Shown: positions 1 through 7,042, counted from the stretch's first letter. The stretch is 21,040 nucleotides of DNA from DASPLH01 sp035627675 (GCA_035627675.1 DASPLH010000090.1:1-21040); one strand, 5' to 3'. Notes: a model not told the origin generated them from the letters alone. Program-made: numbers and translations.

Positions 1-930
1 CGGCGGCGGTGGTGGCGCAGGAGCGCGGTGCACCGCCGGGGCCTCGACAGGGCGCGCCGGTGCTTGCGGCGGCGGCGCTCCCGCACCACCTTGTCCACTG
101 GCACTCACCAACCGGAGATCCTGTTGCACCTCACGCAGCACATCGTCGTCCACCTGCTGCTTGCCCATGGCGCACGCGAGCGAAAGGGCATTGAAGCAAA
201 TGCGGTTGACCTGGCGTGGAATTCCGCCGCTCTGCGCCGCGATCGCGTTCATCACGCGCGGCGTGAACAGCGGGCGACCCTCGCATCCGGCGATGAGCAG
301 CCGATGGGAGATGTAGCTGGCGACCTCGGCCGGCGTCAGGCGAGTCAGGCGCGCGACGACCGCAATGCGCTGCTTCAGCTGCTCCAGGTCGGGATGGAGA
401 AGCTTGCGGGCGAACTGCAACTGCCCGGCAAGGATGATGTTGAGGAGCTTTGAGTCTGCGCTTTCTATATTCGAGAGCAGCCGGAGGGTCTCCAGCGTGG
501 TGTGGTCCAGATTCTGCGCCTCATCGATGACGATCAGAGGACGCTTGCCCGGCTCGGAGCGAACGAGCACTTGCTTCAGCTCTTCGACGAGAGCTATCGG
601 GTCTCGATCTGCCGTCTCGATCTCGAGATCCTTCAGCAGCATGCGCAACATGCCGGTCGACGAACACTGTGTGTGCGAGATGAAGGCCGTTGGCCGGTCC
701 TGGCCATACTTGCCAAGCAGGGCGATGAGCATCGTGGTCTTGCCCATGCCCGGCTCCGCAAACAGCGCGGCGAAGCCGAGATTGCTTTCGACCGCGTAGG
801 ACAAGTTCGCGTACGCTTCACGGAACCCGGGACACTCGTACACATATCGCGGATTCGGCGTAACACCGAATGGCTGCTCTCGGAGGCCGTAATACTCGAG
901 GAACATAGCTTCTGTAGAACGCGGGTTCAT
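1..930 (-). CDS. ExeA-like AAA ATPase of an exopolysaccharide/exosortase-type locus (3' end cut by window)
   Basis: P-loop ATPase of the ExeA / PEP-CTERM-locus secretion ATPase type, which accompanies polysaccharide export or type II secretion machinery. The protein begins MNPRSTEAMFLEYYGLREQPF; the FLEYYGL..PFGVTPNPRY opening is the hallmark of this family. Walker A is AEPGMGKTT (residues 58-66) and Walker B LIVIDEAQN (132-140), followed by LRLLSNIE and a sensor-like LAGQ (168-171). The last ~25 visible residues are a Pro/Ala-rich linker, so a C-terminal domain probably lies beyond the left edge; 310 codons are visible. I chose the ATG at 930 because it overlaps the stop of the upstream antiterminator gene as ATGA; an in-frame ATG at 906 would give MFLEYYGL and is equally compatible with the family. 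The first Gly of Walker A is Ala here. Family call is firm; the exact pathway is inferred from context. Confidence 0.88.
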   Translation of the reverse strand, partial: MNPRSTEAMFLEYYGLREQPFGVTPNPRYVYECPGFREAYANLSYAVESNLGFAALFAEPGMGKTTMLIALLGKYGQDRPTAFISHTQCSSTGMLRMLLKDLEIETADRDPIALVEELKQVLVRSEPGKRPLIVIDEAQNLDHTTLETLRLLSNIESADSKLLNIILAGQLQFARKLLHPDLEQLKQRIAVVARLTRLTPAEVASYISHRLLIAGCEGRPLFTPRVMNAIAAQSGGIPRQVNRICFNALSLACAMGKQQVDDDVLREVQQDLRLVSASGQGGAGAPPPQAPARPVEAPAVHRAPAPPPPP

Positions 931-1487
931 GCCGCGGCCCGCAAGTCGCACGCATCGACTTCGATGGCCACCGAACGCTGGATCATGTCGACAGACACAA
1001 CAAACCTCTCGCCAGTCTTGGATCTCTGGACGGTGCCTTTGAGCCCTTGCAGGGGGCCCGAAGCTATCTGTATGCGCTTACCCGGTCCGAGGTAGGGATG
1101 AGGCTGGACGCGCTCGCTGCCGATGGCCGCTACGCGATTCAACAACTCGACTTCTTCATCAGCCAGAGGAGTGGGGCGGTTCCCAGCTCCGAGCAGTTGA
1201 ACCACGCCGGAAACTTCCAGTACGCGGCCTCTCAGGGTTCGCGGTACTCGTACGAAGATGTAACCGGGGAATAAAGGTAGGCAAACTTTCGACCGTCCAT
1301 TTCGCCAGCGGTGGACGGTCTCGTACACCGGCAGAAGGTTATCGATGTTGCGTTCCGAGAGGTGTCTCGCAACGCTCTTCTCATGGCGCGCCCAGGTATA
1401 GACGGCATACCAGCGCGGAAGATCCATGGCGGTCATTGTCTCCGCCGATCTCAAAAAATCGCTATCGAAAGACACGTTCGATGACAT
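927..1487 (-). CDS. NusG/RfaH-family (UpxY-type) transcription antiterminator
   Basis: Specialised NusG paralogue, expected to ride on RNA polymerase and allow read-through of a long polysaccharide operon. The N-terminal NGN domain opens with WYAVYTWARHEKSVARHL (residues 26-43) and contains LFPGYIFVR (72-80); the C-terminal KOW domain is GPGKRIQIASGPLQGLKG (135-152 or so). Length (186 residues) fits UpxY/RfaH-like proteins rather than housekeeping NusG. Start chosen at ATG 1487, which has GAGG eight bases upstream; in-frame ATG 1520 and TTG 1526 would add 11 or 13 residues but lack a well-spaced ribosome site. It lies downstream of a PilZ gene and overlaps the ATPase gene by four bases (ATGA), suggesting translational coupling. 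As operon-specific antiterminators usually sit at the head of the operon they regulate, the target is probably the locus off the left edge. Confidence 0.9.
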   Translation of the reverse strand: MSSNVSFDSDFLRSAETMTAMDLPRWYAVYTWARHEKSVARHLSERNIDNLLPVYETVHRWRNGRSKVCLPLFPGYIFVRVPRTLRGRVLEVSGVVQLLGAGNRPTPLADEEVELLNRVAAIGSERVQPHPYLGPGKRIQIASGPLQGLKGTVQRSKTGERFVVSVDMIQRSVAIEVDACDLRAAA

Positions 1488-1586
1488 CCCCAAAACCTCG
1501 TCAAGGCAAAGCTTCGCCATCCTCAACTAGGAGGTGATTTCTTTTAAGTTCTTGTCTGGAAACGACTTAGTGGTTGGGGGACTCCC

Positions 1587-2015
1587 TTAAGCCGTATTCG
1601 TTTCGTCTGCGAAGACACCTGCATTACCGATCAACACGAATTTGCGGTTACATACGCCGAACAAGTTTGGAACCCCGGTGCCGTTGCTCGAAACACGTCG
1701 CACACGGCCTACGGCGTCCAGAACCCAGTCGTCCTTGGGGTCGCTTGTTCTTCGCAGCAGCAACTTGTAGCGAACGGTGCAGTCAAGCGGCGGCACAACC
1801 TCACTCTCGATCAAGACGCCCGCCGCGCTAACGTCTCGACTCACGCCTCGTGCTACCCGCCGTTGGCTGGTTTCTCTTTCGTTCCAGCTGAAAGTCACAG
1901 GCGAAACAACGCACAACCTGATCGACCGGCGACGGTGGGCCGTCCAATGCATGAGTGGTGACTCTAGGCTTATTAATTTTCCGCAACAAGCGGCCAGATT
2001 TCTCATTTCCTGCAC
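1587..2015 (-). CDS. PilZ-domain c-di-GMP-binding protein
   Basis: Small single-domain PilZ protein (142 residues from a GTG at 2015; ATG at 2006 or 1952 are alternatives and the start is uncertain). Both canonical c-di-GMP contacts are visible: RxxxR as RRSIR (residues 29-33) and DxSxxG as DVSAAG (61-66). The remainder, with LDAVGRVRRV near residues 99-108, fits the PilZ beta-barrel. PilZ proteins sense cyclic di-GMP and alter polysaccharide synthesis, motility or transcription. It is the first gene of the minus-strand group leading into the UpxY antiterminator about 100 bases downstream, so it may connect c-di-GMP level with that polysaccharide locus; this link is inference. No signal peptide or membrane segment. 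Confidence 0.85.
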   Translation of the reverse strand: MQEMRNLAACCGKLISLESPLMHWTAHRRRSIRLCVVSPVTFSWNERETSQRRVARGVSRDVSAAGVLIESEVVPPLDCTVRYKLLLRRTSDPKDDWVLDAVGRVRRVSSNGTGVPNLFGVCNRKFVLIGNAGVFADETNTA

Positions 2016-2260
2016 ATGGCGCGCACTTGCGTGCGGCGAATCCGCAAACGGCTCTGGGCATTGGGTTTGGAACTCAGGTTCCCGGCGTGATTCCCACGAC
2101 GCTCGATCGCGGGAATAGAGAAGGACTTCCGTAATAGGGGAGGGAGCTTAGTCAGTTCAGCCCTTCCGTACTAGGAGACAAAGTACCCTGCCGCCTCCAG
2201 CCGAATACGCATCTGATTCACGGAACAGCAAACAGTCTGTTGGCAACTCGGGAGGCAGAC

Positions 2261-2968
2261 ATGAATGTTCATGACGAGAATGTCAGCGACGGCCACATCC
2301 GACTGCTTGTGTCCGACGTCTCGCCTCTAGGCTGCCACCTGCTCGCCGCGGGTTTTCAGCCAAGCAAGAAAATTCGAATCGTTGGTTCCGCCACGAAAAG
2401 CGACGCGCTGATTGACGCCGCGCGCAATCTGGCTCCGCACGTGGTGCTGGTGAGCGGCACGCTGGAAGACGGGCCTCTCGCGGGGTACAAGGCTCTTCAC
2501 GGCCTCGCAGCCGCCGCTCCGGAAAGCGCGGCCGTCGCCCTGCTCGACAATTACGATCACGATCTCATCATCGACGCCTTTCGAGCCCGCGCGCGAGGCG
2601 TATTCTTCCGGGCGGACCCTTTCGAGAGCCTGATCAAATGTGTCGAGAAAGTTCACCAGGGGCAGATTTGGGCGGGTGCGCGCGAACTGCGCGTGTTGCT
2701 GGAGGCGCTCGCCGAGTCCGCTCCGTTCTACGCGCCCAGCTCCAACGATTTCAGTCTCACCAAACGGGAACAGGACATCGTTTCTCTTGTCGCCGGCGGC
2801 AATACCAACAAGCAGATATCGCGGAAGCTCAACCTCAGCGAGCACACGGTCAAGAATTACCTGTTCCGCATCTTCGAGAAGGTCGGCGTCGGCAGCAGAG
2901 TAGAGCTGGCGATCTATGCCATGAACCACATGAATGCCGGACATGACCAGAAGTCGAAAGCCAGCTGA
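2261..2968 (+). CDS. NarL/LuxR-family regulator with degenerate receiver domain
   Basis: Two-domain transcription regulator, 235 residues. The C-terminal LuxR-type HTH is intact: LTKREQDIVSLVAGGNTNKQ followed by ISRKLNLSEHTVKNYLFRIFEK (from about residue 168). The N-terminal half aligns by eye to a NarL receiver (HIRLLVSDVSPLG ... APHVVLVSGTLEDG ... ALLDNY ... GVFFRAD), but the phospho-acceptor Asp is replaced by Ser (VLVSGT), the acidic pair is reduced to SD, and the conserved Lys is Arg. Phosphorylation-independent control is therefore likely. Start at ATG 2261 because GGGAGG lies five bases upstream; a TTG 21 bases earlier in the same frame is less likely. It is divergent from the PilZ gene across a 245-base gap with short direct and inverted repeats. 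No partner histidine kinase is visible. Confidence 0.9.
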   Translation: MNVHDENVSDGHIRLLVSDVSPLGCHLLAAGFQPSKKIRIVGSATKSDALIDAARNLAPHVVLVSGTLEDGPLAGYKALHGLAAAAPESAAVALLDNYDHDLIIDAFRARARGVFFRADPFESLIKCVEKVHQGQIWAGARELRVLLEALAESAPFYAPSSNDFSLTKREQDIVSLVAGGNTNKQISRKLNLSEHTVKNYLFRIFEKVGVGSRVELAIYAMNHMNAGHDQKSKAS

Positions 2969-2992
2969 GCATCGTGGCGGCGCACGCCGGGT

Positions 2993-3021
2993 TTGACGCT
3001 GCCCTGACCCGCTGCTAAACT
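2993..3021 (+). promoter_or_regulatory. Predicted sigma-70 promoter of the TPR membrane protein gene
   Basis: TTGACG (2993-2998), exactly 17 bases, then TAAACT (3016-3021). Transcription would start near 3028, about 43 bases before the GTG start at 3071. It lies in the short gap after the NarL-type gene, so the TPR gene is probably its own unit. Not experimentally supported. Confidence 0.6.
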
Positions 3022-3070
3022 CAAGTTTTTGCGGCTCCAGGCCGCATCCCGCACTCCACAAAGGACTTCC

Positions 3071-3775
3071 GTGCGTTACACCCGCCAAGAACTGAAACAC
3101 GACAAATTCGCAGAAACGGCTGCCGAAGCCGTTCACTGGACCGTGGAACATCGCCAGAAGCTGATCTATGCGGCAATCGCCGCTGCCGTTGTGCTGGCTC
3201 TGCTGGTAGGCGGTCTCTGGTACCAGAGCTACCGAGCCAGGCAGGCTTCTATCGCGTTGGGAGACGCACTCACCATTTACAACGCTCCCATCGTGCCCGC
3301 CGGGCAGGCCGAACCGCAGATCACCACGTTCCCGACCCTGCAGGAGCGCGCGAACGCGGCGAAGAAGGCTCTCTACGAGGTCGAATCCAAGTACGGCAGC
3401 ACCGCCCCCGGCAAGTATGCCGGCTATCTCGCGGCCGTTTGCGAGCAGCAGTTGGGGAATTTCAAGGTCGCCGAGGAGCGCTTCAAGAACGCCGTCAATT
3501 CCGGCAACGAAGATACGGCTGCGCTCGCGAAGTTCGCGCTCGCCGCTGTCTATCGCGACACAAACCGCGTCGCCGAGGCCGTCAACATCTACAAGCAGCT
3601 GATCGAAAAACCGGCGTCCACGGTTCCCAAGACGGTTGCCCAGATGGGCTTGGCGGACACGTATCTGGCGCAGCAGCCCGAAGAGGCGAAGAAGATTTAC
3701 CAGCAGATCGTGAAGGACAATCCGCAGACGGCGACAGCCGAGATCGCGCAAGCGAAGCTGGCCTCGTTGCCGTAG
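3071..3775 (+). CDS. Membrane-anchored tetratricopeptide-repeat protein (YfgM-like)
   Basis: A 234-residue protein with a short cytoplasmic N-terminus (RYTRQELKHDKFAE), one membrane helix at about residues 31-50 (LIYAAIAAAVVLALLVGGLW), and a soluble domain of TPR-like helix pairs, for example YAGYLAAVCEQQLGNFKVAEERF, ALAAVYRDTNRVAEAVNIYKQL and GLADTYLAQQPEEAKKIYQQI. This architecture matches the YfgM/TPR_21 group, whose members are periplasm-facing and associate with secretion or folding partners. GTG 3071 is preferred because AAGGA lies five bases upstream; an ATG-less extension further upstream reads through the promoter. It has its own promoter (2993-3021) and terminator (3799-3820). The specific partner is unknown. 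Confidence 0.8.
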   Translation: MRYTRQELKHDKFAETAAEAVHWTVEHRQKLIYAAIAAAVVLALLVGGLWYQSYRARQASIALGDALTIYNAPIVPAGQAEPQITTFPTLQERANAAKKALYEVESKYGSTAPGKYAGYLAAVCEQQLGNFKVAEERFKNAVNSGNEDTAALAKFALAAVYRDTNRVAEAVNIYKQLIEKPASTVPKTVAQMGLADTYLAQQPEEAKKIYQQIVKDNPQTATAEIAQAKLASLP

Positions 3776-3798
3776 CCTTGCGGTCCCGATGTTCCGGG

Positions 3799-3820
3799 AA
3801 GGCGCCTTCGGGCGCCTTTT
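3799..3820 (+). terminator. Rho-independent terminator after the TPR gene
   Basis: Hairpin GGCGCC-TTCG-GGCGCC (3801-3806 / 3811-3816) with a TTCG tetraloop, flanked by AA and followed by TTTT (3817-3820). It lies 23 bases after the TPR stop and abuts the stop of the convergent aldo/keto reductase gene (3821), so it may also act weakly on that transcript. Confidence 0.85.
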
Positions 3821-4948
3821 CTATTTGCAGCCGGAGAACAGCGCGGTCCAGTCATCCACCGGCATCGGTTTCTCCGAGGCCAGCCGCAGGTTGTTCTGCA
3901 CATGCTCGGGATGCCGCATGCCGACCAGCGCCGAGAGAGTGCCCGGAGCAGACCGCGCGAATTGCAACGCACGCTCGGCATCGCTTCGAAGCGCGATCCC
4001 GGCGGCGATCCGTTGCGGCAATCCCTGCGTGAGCCGCGCCTGTAACAGCGAAGCGCTCGTCACCACGGCGATGCCCAGGCGCTCGGCGGCCTCGAACAGA
4101 GAAACGTGCTCGCGGCCCATGGGCTGCGTCCGCTGGGTGTAGGCCTCGGTCATCGCCAGGTTGAACGGCAACTGGACGAACCGGAAGTGATGATGAACGC
4201 CGCCGGCCTCCCGCGCAACGTGCTCGCAGTCCTCAAGCGACAGGAACGGCTGCTGCGAAGCCGCCACACGGAAGGCGTTCCACGACGCTATGCCGTAGAA
4301 GCGGATCTTGCCGGCCGTGACCGCCCGTTCCAGTTCGGCGAACGCGCTCTTCAAACGCGCGCGGAACTCGGCGGCGGAAACCTCGCCCAGCTGCGCTTCG
4401 GGATTGTGGACGTAGTAGACGTCGATGGTTTCCAGCCGGAGGTTCGCCCGTGATCTTTCGAGCTGGTTCTGAAGGAACGTCGGGCTCATGCAATGCATGT
4501 GCCCGGCGACGTCTTCGCTGCGGAACACTCCGGTCTCGATGTACTCGCGGAAGAAATACTCGGCTGCATCGGCCGGGACCTCATCTTCGAACGCAAGGTA
4601 GCCGGCCTTGCTGCACACCACGATCTCGTCCCGCCGGATGCTGCCTTCTGCTATCAGGGCCTTGAGCGCTGCGCCGATACTTCGTTCGGAACGCTGGTGG
4701 CGATAGTTGATCGCGGTGTCGATCAGGTTCACCCCGCCGAGCAGCGCGGAACGGACCGCCTCGGCGTAGAGCGCGTCGGAAGCTTCATTCGCCTCGCCGA
4801 GATACGTACCGATTCCGAGCGACGAGCACCAGAGGCTCTCCAGCCCCGGCACGTGCTCTGCGTGGCGGAAGTGGCCTGCATCCCGGAGCAGCGGATGCCG
4901 GTCCCGATAACGTGCCGAACCGCCGGAGCTTGCGTGGCCCGCGATCAT
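3821..4948 (-). CDS. Aldo/keto reductase
   Basis: NAD(P)H-dependent oxidoreductase of the AKR superfamily. The catalytic tetrad is visible: Asp77 and Tyr82 in IDTAINY, Lys114 in VCSKAGY, and His181 in YYVHNPE. The barrel begins around LGIGTYLG (residues 44-51) and runs to the C-terminal LRLASEKPMPVDDW segment typical of AKRs. Substrate cannot be read from sequence. Start set at ATG 4948 (375 residues), giving a normal N-terminus; in-frame starts at 4999 and 5071 exist, but the added residues look unlike coding sequence for this family and no clear ribosome site favours them. It stands alone, convergent with the TPR gene and divergent from the YtxH-like gene. Confidence 0.88.
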   Translation of the reverse strand: MIAGHASSGGSARYRDRHPLLRDAGHFRHAEHVPGLESLWCSSLGIGTYLGEANEASDALYAEAVRSALLGGVNLIDTAINYRHQRSERSIGAALKALIAEGSIRRDEIVVCSKAGYLAFEDEVPADAAEYFFREYIETGVFRSEDVAGHMHCMSPTFLQNQLERSRANLRLETIDVYYVHNPEAQLGEVSAAEFRARLKSAFAELERAVTAGKIRFYGIASWNAFRVAASQQPFLSLEDCEHVAREAGGVHHHFRFVQLPFNLAMTEAYTQRTQPMGREHVSLFEAAERLGIAVVTSASLLQARLTQGLPQRIAAGIALRSDAERALQFARSAPGTLSALVGMRHPEHVQNNLRLASEKPMPVDDWTALFSGCK

Positions 4949-5230
4949 GGCCCGTAAGCATACCAGCCGCCTGACGGCAGTGCTGAACCGGAGGTACATC
5001 TCGCACCCATGTTCCGTCGCACGGGGGTGTCCAGGGGTACAAACAGCAAACCCGTTCCCGCGATTCCTCATCTGTCAATGCGAACCCGTCCTTGGGAACA
5101 CTCGGGACAAGCAGTAGCCGTTTCGGCAAAGTTTCCGGCAGTACTCAACCATTACCGTTGGCGTGCGTGCGCGCGCTCCTAAGGAGCCGTTCGGCGCTGG
5201 CCGGGTATCGATTCGTAAGAGGAGGAAGTC

Positions 5231-5551
5231 ATGAGAGGTTTTCTGTTCGGTCTTGGACTGGGCGTGGGGTTGGGAATTCTGTTCGCCCCGACCAGTGGTG
5301 AAGAGACCCGCAACAATCTGAGCGAGCGCGCCAGCGACCTCGCGAATTCGGCTCGCGACGCTTTCGAGCAAAATCGTGACCGGATGCAGCGCGGCATGGA
5401 GACCGTCCGTGGCACCGCCGAGCGTGCCATGAACACCGTTCGCAGCACCGGCACCGAAGGCGGCATGGGCGGCGGCTCCACAACCGGCACCGGCGGCATG
5501 GGCGGCACCGGCATGGGCAGCACCGGAACCACCGGTCCGCAGAATTTGTAG
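5231..5551 (+). CDS. YtxH-like membrane-anchored stress protein
   Basis: A 106-residue protein with the YtxH signature: a glycine-rich N-terminal membrane segment (GFLFGLGLGVGLGILFAP, residues 3-20) followed by TSGEETRNNLSERASDL. The middle (30-75) is a charged amphipathic helix, and the tail (about 76-104) is a low-complexity run of Gly, Thr, Ser and Met with GGMGG and GTGGMGGTGMG repeats. The ribosome site GAGGAGG lies five bases before the ATG. YtxH proteins are often stress-induced in other bacteria; function here is unknown. A GCTCCT-A-AGGAGC palindrome lies at 5175-5187 upstream. Confidence 0.8.
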   Translation: MRGFLFGLGLGVGLGILFAPTSGEETRNNLSERASDLANSARDAFEQNRDRMQRGMETVRGTAERAMNTVRSTGTEGGMGGGSTTGTGGMGGTGMGSTGTTGPQNL

Positions 5552-5584
5552 AAAACAACCCTTCAGCTAACGGCTCAAACCCGG

Positions 5585-5634
5585 CAGCCGGACGCCCTGG
5601 ACGTTACTAACGTCCAGCCATGAGCGTCCGGCTG
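5585..5634 (+). other. Nested perfect hairpin in the YtxH-pilin gap
   Basis: Outer stem CAGCCGGACGC (5585-5595) pairs perfectly over 11 bp with GCGTCCGGCTG (5624-5634); inside it CTGGACGTT (5597-5605) pairs perfectly over 9 bp with AACGTCCAG (5609-5617) around the loop ACT. It starts 34 bases after the YtxH-like stop. There is no downstream T tract, so a simple intrinsic terminator on this strand is not clear; it could be a terminator-like, mRNA-stabilising or DNA-cruciform element. Confidence 0.7.
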
Positions 5635-5794
5635 TTCCATTACTATCGTGCATCCGCATCACCCATAAGTGACTGGCGAAATCCTGACACTTACCTATAT
5701 AGTGCCTCGGTCACCTTCCCCCAGCGTACTGCCCTGACGTTTTCGTCGCTCGGTAACCAAAAACGCCTGTGGCGCTCGGCGACTCGGCTGCGCC

Positions 5795-6334
5795 ATGAAA
5801 GACATTGTAGGTACGGGGGCGTTTATCGGTGCGACCAGGAGAGCCAGTACGTTGACGCGCCAACGCGGATTTTCATTAATCGAACTGCTGATCGTCGTGG
5901 CCATCATCTTGGTGCTGGCCGCCATCGCCATGCCAAACCTCATCCGGTCGAAGATTTCCGCCAATGAGGCGTCGGCGATTTCGTCGATTCGGACGATCAA
6001 CACTGCCCAGGTCACCTACGCCGTGACCTATCCGCTCGTGGGGTACGCGGACGACCTCGCGAAGCTGGCTGCGCCATCCGGCGGCGGCCCGGCAACCTCG
6101 ATGAATGCAGGCCTCATCGACTGGGTGCTGGGATGCGCGTCCCAACCGTGCCCGAAGAGCGGTTATTCGTTCCGCATCCTTAACGCCAACGGCACCCCGG
6201 TTTCGTCCTACACGGTCGTCGGCACGCCCCAGCGCCTCGACATCACGGGAAGCCGCGGCTTTTGTTCCGACAGCCTGAACCCGGTGAAGTACGACCCTGC
6301 GGGCGGTATCGCCTGCACGGAGGACGTGCGTTGA
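5795..6334 (+). CDS. Type IV pilin / pseudopilin-like protein
   Basis: Contains a textbook class III signal: RQRG^FSLIELLIVVAIILVL with Gly25, Phe26 (+1) and Glu30 (+5), then AAIAMPNLIRSK, so a prepilin peptidase (PilD) should cleave and methylate it. The mature part is about 154 residues with four cysteines (GCASQPC, GFC, IAC), which could form disulfides in the globular head. The given start is ATG 5795 (179 residues) but it has no ribosome site and gives a long 25-residue leader. TTG 5852 gives a six-residue leader (MTRQRG), normal for type IVa pilins, with AGGAG ten bases upstream, and may be the true start. No assembly genes (pilB, pilC, pilD) are nearby, so it is an orphan major or minor pilin. 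Confidence 0.85.
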   Translation: MKDIVGTGAFIGATRRASTLTRQRGFSLIELLIVVAIILVLAAIAMPNLIRSKISANEASAISSIRTINTAQVTYAVTYPLVGYADDLAKLAAPSGGGPATSMNAGLIDWVLGCASQPCPKSGYSFRILNANGTPVSSYTVVGTPQRLDITGSRGFCSDSLNPVKYDPAGGIACTEDVR

Positions 6335-6360
6335 TCTCCCGCGCCTCAGGCGCTCGCGAG

Positions 6361-6392
6361 GTTTGACAGTCAAACACTTACGCAGCTATCCT
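6361..6392 (+). promoter_or_regulatory. Predicted promoter with overlapping palindrome for yceD-rpmF-plsX-fabD
   Basis: A perfect -35 box TTGACA (6363-6368), an 18-base spacer and a weak -10 TATCCT (6387-6392). The -35 lies inside a perfect 15-base palindrome GTTTGAC-A-GTCAAAC (6361-6375), a possible operator. The start of transcription would be near 6400, giving a leader of about 95 bases to the yceD ATG. Confidence 0.5.
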
Positions 6393-6493
6393 TGTATTTT
6401 GCCCCGAGGCGAAAATCCCCGTCAGGACGCCCGCGTGCAGCCGGATCGGCGATGCGACTGCTGATGGCCTCTGCTGCGGTTCTATAGCCGGCC

Positions 6494-7042
6494 ATGTATA
6501 TCCGCGTTAAAGATCTGGAAATCCGTAAGCTGAACTTCGACGAGCAGATTCAGCCCGGAACAATCGATTTCGGCGCTGACATTCGTCAGGTCGGAGTTTT
6601 GCGCGCAGACGGCCGCGTCGAGCTGGTGCGAGAGCACCACGGCGGGCGCGAGGTTGTCGAAGACATCCGGATCGTAGGGAAGGTATCGGGACGAGTCGAG
6701 ACCAACTGTGCACGCTGTCTCGACCCGGTCAGTCACGACGTCACCCGGTCCTTCGACCTCCTGTATCGTCCGCTGAATCGCGAGAAGCCCTCGGATGAGG
6801 CTTCGATCAGCGAGGCGGAGACGGAGATCGGGTACTACTCGGGCGACGGCATGGAGCTCGAGGATTCCCTCCGCGAGCAGGTCCTGCTTTCGGTCCCCAT
6901 CAAGACCGTCTGCGGGGACGATTGCAAAGGCTTGTGTCCGCGCTGCGGCAAGAACCTGAACCAGGAAGCCTGCCAGTGCAATGACAAGCCTGCCGACCCG
7001 CGCTGGAAAGCGCTGCAAGATCTGCGGCAAAAGTTGCAGTAA
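6494..7042 (+). CDS. yceD: YceD/DUF177 family protein
   Basis: A 182-residue member of the DUF177 (YceD) family, usually encoded directly before rpmF and linked in other organisms to 23S rRNA accumulation. Diagnostic features are CARCLDPV (Cys72, Cys75) and the C-terminal metal-binding-like segment CGDDCKGLCPRCGKNLN followed by CQC and DPRWKAL (Cys140, 144, 148, 151, 160, 162). Start at ATG 6494 matches the family N-terminus; the ribosome site is weak. It heads the four-gene operon, with rpmF 62 bases downstream. Confidence 0.9.
   Translation: MYIRVKDLEIRKLNFDEQIQPGTIDFGADIRQVGVLRADGRVELVREHHGGREVVEDIRIVGKVSGRVETNCARCLDPVSHDVTRSFDLLYRPLNREKPSDEASISEAETEIGYYSGDGMELEDSLREQVLLSVPIKTVCGDDCKGLCPRCGKNLNQEACQCNDKPADPRWKALQDLRQKLQ

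Noticed and set aside
2327..3751. A 474-codon open frame on the minus strand
   Set aside because: Runs antisense through both the NarL-like gene and the TPR gene and across their promoter; no domain recognised.
5585..5634. Integron attC site
   Set aside because: GTT and AAC flank the central loop rather than the outer ends, and no integrase or gene cassette is nearby.
5696..5703. TATATAGT as a -10 box for the pilin gene
   Set aside because: No acceptable -35 hexamer at 16-18 bases upstream; it lies about 90 bases before the nearest start.
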